A stretch of 64,000 nucleotides of DNA, from positions 108,917 to 172,916 of the forward strand of contig CAJMKE010000002.1 of assembly GCA_905213895.1 (NCBI GenBank), read 5' to 3'. Both the position numbers and the translations under genes were made by a program. The notes beneath the pieces are model-generated. The model was not told the DNA's origin. It searched no databases and worked only from the letters and a program-made list of their open reading frames with translations. The stretch is from an uncultured Alistipes sp. GTDB taxonomy: Bacteria > Bacteroidota > Bacteroidia > Bacteroidales > Rikenellaceae. Shown in pieces: positions 60,370 through 64,000 of the stretch (the stretch's first letter is position 1; each line of letters opens with the position of its first letter).

Positions 60370-61158
60370 CTACTCCTGCGACGATGCGAACGGCTTGATG
60401 ATGCCGCGCTGCGAGGAGCGGATGAAGCCTACGAGCGCGTCGCGTTCGGCACTCTGCGGAACCTGCTTCTCGACCTCGTCGCATGCGTGCATGTAGTTCA
60501 TGCCGCTCTGGAATATGATGCGGCATGCGTCGTGAATCTGTCCGATGGTCTCGGGCGTGAAGCCGCGGCGGCTCAGACCGACCTTGTTGATACCCGCGAA
60601 ACGCATCGTGTCGCTGCGGACGATGATGAACGGCGGCACGTCCTGACTGACGAGCGAACCGCCCTGCAACATCGCGTGCGCACCGATATGACACCACTGG
60701 TGTACAGCCGAATGTCCGCCGATGACGACCCAGTCGCCGACCTCGACCTCGCCTGCGAGCGAGACGCGGTTGGCGATGACGCAGTGGCTGCCGACGACGT
60801 CGTCGTGCGCCACATGGACGTAAGCCATGAGGAGGTTGCCGTTGCCGATGACGGTCTTGCCGCGCGATGCCGTGCCGCGGCTGACGGTTACGTATTCGCG
60901 GATGTCGTTGTCGTCGCCGATTTCGGCGGTCGTCTTCTCGCCGACGAATTTGAGGTCTTGCGGAAGACACGCTATCGATGCGGCGGTGTGTATCTTGCAC
61001 CGCTTGCCGATGCGTGCGCCGTCGTTGATTACGGCGTGCGGACCTATCCAGCAGTCGTCGCCGATGACGACGTCGCCGGCGATGTAGGCGAACGGCTCGA
61101 CGGTAACGTTGTTGCCGAGTTTCGCATCCGGATGTATGTATGCCAATGGACTTATCAT
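60370..61158 (-). CDS. lpxA: UDP-N-acetylglucosamine acyltransferase
   Basis: 262 residues. LpxA adds the first 3-hydroxyacyl chain to UDP-GlcNAc in lipid A synthesis. It is a left-handed beta-helix with hexapeptide repeats from IHPDAKLGNNVTVEPFAYI to about residue 185. The catalytic-His region is LLMAYVHVAHDDVVGSHCVI, and GGHSAVHQWCHIGAHAMLQG follows. The C-terminal helices have GINKVGLSRRGFTPETIGQI. It sits 13 bp after lpxC-fabZ. Confidence 0.96.
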   Translation of the reverse strand: MISPLAYIHPDAKLGNNVTVEPFAYIAGDVVIGDDCWIGPHAVINDGARIGKRCKIHTAASIACLPQDLKFVGEKTTAEIGDDNDIREYVTVSRGTASRGKTVIGNGNLLMAYVHVAHDDVVGSHCVIANRVSLAGEVEVGDWVVIGGHSAVHQWCHIGAHAMLQGGSLVSQDVPPFIIVRSDTMRFAGINKVGLSRRGFTPETIGQIHDACRIIFQSGMNYMHACDEVEKQVPQSAERDALVGFIRSSQRGIIKPFASSQE

Positions 61159-61171
61159 AATTCTTTGCGGT

Positions 61172-62560
61172 TTATCTGTTCTTGACTACCTGAGCCATGA
61201 TGGTCGCCTCGCAGGCGAGCGTTTCGCCGACGAATGCCTTGCACGACGCCGTGGCGAGTCCGCGGCGGATAGGCTCGGTGAATTCTATCTCCATTTGGAG
61301 CGTGTCGCCCGGCACGACCTTGTGCTTGAAACGCACGTTGTCGATGCGCAGGAAGTAGGTCGAGTACTCCGACGGGTTCTCGACGCGGCTCAACACGAGT
61401 ATGCCGCTGCACTGCGCCATAGCCTCTACGATGAGTACGCCCGGCATCACCGGTTCCTGCGGGAAGTGTCCCTGGAAGAACGGTTCGTTCACCGTAACGT
61501 TCTTGATTCCGGCGACCGAGTTGTCGTCGAGGTGGAAAATCTTGTCGACGAGCAGGAACGGATAGCGGTGCGGCAGCATCGAGCGGATTGCGTTCACGTC
61601 GTACAACGGCGGCTGGCGATGGTCGTACTTGAAGCGCGGACGCACGCCCTCGCGGCGTATCGTCGCGTGCATCTGCTTCATGAACTCGGTGTTGGCGAAG
61701 TGTCCCGGACGGGTAGCCCAGACACGACCCTTGATACGGATTCCGAGCAGCGCGAAGTCGCCGAGCAGGTCGAGCAGTTTGTGGCGCGCGAGTTCGTTGT
61801 TGGCGCGGAGTTGCAGGTTGTTGAGGTAGCCGCCCGTAACCTCGATGTCCTTTTTGTTGAAGATGGTTTTCAGATGGTCCATCTGCTCGTCCGACACCGG
61901 ATTCTCGACCACGACGATTGCGTTGTCGAGGTCGCCGCCCTTGATGAGATTCGCCTTGAAGAGCGGTTCGAGTTCGTGCAGGAACACGAACGTGCGGCAC
62001 GGCGCGATTTTGTTCGCATAGTCGTCGCCCGGAATGAGGACGGCGTACTGGTTGCCGATGACCTTGGAGTTGTAGTCGACGTGTACCGAGACCGAAAATT
62101 CGTCGTCCGGATAGAGGATTATCGCCACGCCCTTCTCGGGAATGGTGTAGACCATCTTCTCGGTAACCTCGTAGTAGCGTCGTTCGGCGTTCTGCTCCGC
62201 GAGACCGATGCGCGCGATTGATTCGGCATAGTCTTTCGCCGAACCGTCCATGATAGGTGTTTCGGGAGCGTCGATGTCGATTACGGCGTTGTCCACGCCC
62301 ATCGTCCAGAGGGCGGACATGATGTGTTCTATGGTGCTGACGCGGACACCGTCCTTCTCTATCGTCGTTCCGCGCGAGGTGTCGGTAACGTACTCGCAGA
62401 GGGCGGGTACGGTGGGTTGTCCGTCGAGGTCGATGCGTCGGAATACGATGCCGTTGTCGGCGGGAGCGGGATTGACAGTCATCGTAACTTTCAGTCCCGT
62501 ATGCAGACCTTTGCCGGTAAACGACATAGGTTCGTTCAGTGTGTGCTGTTTCGTAGACAT
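61172..62560 (-). CDS. lpxC-fabZ: Bifunctional LpxC deacetylase / FabZ dehydratase
   Basis: 462 residues, a fusion characteristic of Bacteroidetes. LpxC (about 1-305) has TLNEPMSFTGKGLHTGLKV, the zinc His of VSTIEHIMSAL and the later HKLLDLLGDFALLG. FabZ (about 318-462) has MLPHRYPFLLVDKIFHLDD with the catalytic His, and QEPVMPGVLIVEAMAQCSGI with the Glu. The two halves commit UDP-GlcNAc to lipid A and supply the acyl chains. It forms a unit with lpxA. Confidence 0.97.
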   Translation of the reverse strand: MSTKQHTLNEPMSFTGKGLHTGLKVTMTVNPAPADNGIVFRRIDLDGQPTVPALCEYVTDTSRGTTIEKDGVRVSTIEHIMSALWTMGVDNAVIDIDAPETPIMDGSAKDYAESIARIGLAEQNAERRYYEVTEKMVYTIPEKGVAIILYPDDEFSVSVHVDYNSKVIGNQYAVLIPGDDYANKIAPCRTFVFLHELEPLFKANLIKGGDLDNAIVVVENPVSDEQMDHLKTIFNKKDIEVTGGYLNNLQLRANNELARHKLLDLLGDFALLGIRIKGRVWATRPGHFANTEFMKQMHATIRREGVRPRFKYDHRQPPLYDVNAIRSMLPHRYPFLLVDKIFHLDDNSVAGIKNVTVNEPFFQGHFPQEPVMPGVLIVEAMAQCSGILVLSRVENPSEYSTYFLRIDNVRFKHKVVPGDTLQMEIEFTEPIRRGLATASCKAFVGETLACEATIMAQVVKNR

Positions 62561-62586
62561 TGTGTTCGATTCGAATAAATTGCGCG

Positions 62587-62594
62587 CAAATATA
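62587..62594 (-). promoter_or_regulatory. -7 box for lpxC-fabZ
   Basis: Minus strand TATATTTG, 26 nt upstream of the ATG. Confidence 0.5.
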
Positions 62595-62615
62595 CGAATT
62601 TTTTGCGAAAAGTAC

Positions 62616-62623
62616 TATTTTTG
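62616..62623 (+). promoter_or_regulatory. -7 box for the TonB-like gene
   Basis: TATTTTTG, 19 nt before the ATG at 62643; divergent from the lpxC box. Confidence 0.5.
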
Positions 62624-62642
62624 CGGAAATATCGGACGAACG

Positions 62643-63503
62643 ATGGAGAGAGTACCGGAGAACGACATAATCGGTGAAAAGAGTGCGGAACGCAGTGCGG
62701 CAGAGGACGGTGCGCGTACCGGCGGGGCTGTGCCGCCGAAGCGCAGGAAGCCGCTGCGGCTTCCGTTCGACGGACGCAGTCAGGATGCGGGCGGCTGGGC
62801 TTACGACCACCGCGTAGGGTTGAGCGTTACGATAATTGTATATCTTCTGCTCGGAATTGCGTTCATCTCGTCCAAAATCGTCATCCACGGTCGCTCCTCG
62901 ACGCAGGGGATGATTGTCGACTTGCAGACGCTCGAAATGCTCGAAGACGAGCGCGACCGTCTTGAAAAGGAGGTGCGGCGCAACAATGCCAACATCGACT
63001 GGAAGTCTATACGCAACCTTTCGTCGAACGAGAATGCCCTGAACGAGAATCTGAAAGACGACCGCGGCACCAACACCGCTTCGCTCAACGAATCGGCGGA
63101 CGAGGTGGAGCGGCGGATGCGCTCGAACCGCGAGGCATACGAACGCGGCGTGGCGGAGGCGCGTGCGATAGGCGAGAACCGCCCGTCGGACACGCCCGAC
63201 GGCGAGCATCGCGACCGCAAGATAAAGGGTACGGTTACGGTGTCGTATTCGTTCACAGACCCAGTGCGTTACAGCCGCAGACTCATCAAGCCCGCCTACC
63301 GCTGCGAGGGCGGCGGCGAGGTGGTCGTGAACGTCATAATCAACCAGCGCGGCGAGGTGCTTTCGGCTCAGGTCGTCTCGGGCGGCGACGAGTGCATGCG
63401 CCGCACGGCTCTGGAAGCGGCTCGCGGCTCGTTGTTCGACTACAACGAATCCGCTCCCGTGCGGCAGGGCGGAACGATAACATACGTATTTATCCCGCAA
63501 TAA
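62643..63503 (+). CDS. TonB-like energy transducer family protein
   Basis: 286 residues from the ATG at 62643, supported by the -7 box; the frame is open farther upstream but only antisense to lpxC. A basic N-terminal segment of about 58 residues precedes one membrane helix (VGLSVTIIVYLLLGIAFISS). A charged coiled-coil stretch (about 100-170) follows. The C-terminus has RRLIKPAYRCEGGGEVVVNV and LEAARGSLFDYNESAP, a TonB C-terminal-like fold. The Pro-rich spacer of true TonB is missing, so it may not energise receptors. Confidence 0.75.
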   Translation: MERVPENDIIGEKSAERSAAEDGARTGGAVPPKRRKPLRLPFDGRSQDAGGWAYDHRVGLSVTIIVYLLLGIAFISSKIVIHGRSSTQGMIVDLQTLEMLEDERDRLEKEVRRNNANIDWKSIRNLSSNENALNENLKDDRGTNTASLNESADEVERRMRSNREAYERGVAEARAIGENRPSDTPDGEHRDRKIKGTVTVSYSFTDPVRYSRRLIKPAYRCEGGGEVVVNVIINQRGEVLSAQVVSGGDECMRRTALEAARGSLFDYNESAPVRQGGTITYVFIPQ

Positions 63504-63514
63504 CATCGGCTGCT

Positions 63515-63835
63515 ATGGAACTCGAAGAACTTCAACGGCGCGTGGACGCATGGATACGCGAATACGGGGTGCGCTATTTCGGCGAACTCACCAATATGGC
63601 TATACTGACCGAGGAGGTCGGCGAACTGGCGCGCGTCATGGCACGCCGCTACGGCGACCAGTCGTTCAAGGAGGGCGAGCGCGACAACCTCGCCGACGAG
63701 ATGGCTGACGTGCTGTGGGTGCTGGTGTGCCTTGCCAATCAGACCGGCGTCGATTTGACGGCTGCCGTGGAGGCTAATTTCGCCAAGAAGACCCGCCGCG
63801 ACTCCGACCGCCACAAGAACAATCCGAAGTTGTAG
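63515..63835 (+). CDS. MazG-like nucleotide pyrophosphohydrolase
   Basis: 106 residues from the ATG at 63515, 11 bp after the TonB-like gene. It is an all-alpha NTP pyrophosphatase: the first helix pair has LTNMAILTEEVGELARVMAR (EExxE-type metal site) and the third helix has NLADEMADVLWVLVCLANQT (ExxD site). These enzymes cut nucleoside triphosphates to monophosphate and pyrophosphate and clear non-canonical nucleotides. The substrate is not determined. Confidence 0.9.
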   Translation: MELEELQRRVDAWIREYGVRYFGELTNMAILTEEVGELARVMARRYGDQSFKEGERDNLADEMADVLWVLVCLANQTGVDLTAAVEANFAKKTRRDSDRHKNNPKL

Positions 63836-63867
63836 GGGATAGGCAGGCGGGAATGACCGCTGTTCTT

Positions 63868-63966
63868 CGCCGCCCGACCGTTTGCCCGCTGCCCCACGCC
63901 CCGCTGCCCCACGCCCCACGCCCCACGCCCCACGCCCCACGCCCCACGCCGCCCGACCGTTTACCC
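63868..63966. repeat. 7-bp tandem array (CCCCACG) between direct repeats
   Basis: About seven copies of CCCCACG with some CCCCGCTG variants, bounded by CGCCGCCCGACCGTTTGCCC (63868-63887) and the same with one change (63947-63966). A partial third copy lies at 63971-63983. Confidence 0.85.
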
Positions 63967-63983
63967 TCCCCCGCCGCCCGACC

Positions 63984-64000
63984 CTAAGGACTTTAAGGGC
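63984..64000. repeat. T9 array cut by the window end
   Basis: Two cores visible; the array continues beyond the window. Confidence 0.6.

Noticed and set aside
61155..63506. Minus-strand frame of 783 codons across lpxC-fabZ and the TonB-like gene
   Set aside because: It overlaps two well-supported genes on both strands and reads as Arg-rich sequence.

Overview
The window reads as chromosomal DNA of a GC-rich member of the Bacteroidales; an Alistipes/Rikenellaceae-like organism is my guess. The reasons are an LpxC-FabZ fusion, a SusC/SusD locus driven by an ECF sigma/FecR pair, a 286-residue primary sigma factor, an HtrA protease and DPP-IV peptidase of Bacteroidetes type, and about twenty Bacteroidetes-type -7 boxes (TAnnTTTG), five of which also have a TTG 19-20 nt upstream. 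I see no rRNA, no insertion sequence with a transposase, no phage module and no CRISPR array. Forty-five protein genes (the first cut by the window edge) and one tRNA are supported.

Layout. 1-5.9 kb: partial mtlD, an AraC regulator, htrA, rpoD, and metK behind a promoter and a candidate SAM-II riboswitch. 6-18 kb: rimM-rpsP, cysS, a DUF2723 membrane protein, an acyl-CoA synthetase, queG, a DPP-IV peptidase and an unknown conserved protein. 18.1-30 kb: a polysaccharide utilization locus (ECF sigma, FecR, SusC with STN domain, SusD, DUF1735/F5-8C lipoprotein, metallophosphoesterase, GH27 alpha-galactosidase). 30-36 kb: a ZIP transporter, an S1/P1 nuclease and pyruvate:ferredoxin oxidoreductase. 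36-46.4 kb: rsmA, recQ, lptB, aroA, aroC, prmC, recX, an M23 peptidase and a NAGPA-like glycosidase. 46.5-48 kb: tRNA-Arg followed by repeats and a DUF6291-like gene. 48-55.2 kb: gltB, a CoA-transferase, and a small GIY-YIG nuclease gene between long direct repeats. 55.2-64 kb: infB, nusA, rimP, lpxA, lpxC-fabZ, a TonB-like protein and a MazG-like pyrophosphohydrolase.

The most unusual signal is in the spaces between genes. Twenty-two intergenic gaps or gap segments hold short arrays of a degenerate 9-bp unit with a TTAA core repeated exactly every 9 bp (TTAARGWCY, called T9 here). Two other 9-bp families occur in the same kind of place: A9 (ATTACYTAT) and G9 (GGGAGRACY). After gltB, G9 and A9 units run on in one unbroken 9-bp register for about 190 bp. 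I find none inside a gene. They sit in convergent, tandem and divergent gaps, often beside a terminator hairpin.

A second candidate system is the GIY-YIG gene at 54.5-54.8 kb. It lies between two near-identical direct repeats of about 159 bp, themselves built from palindromic CTGAG-type sites, and a nuclease-free copy of the hairpin occurs at 35.7 kb. The layout resembles REP/RAYT systems, but with a GIY-YIG nuclease.
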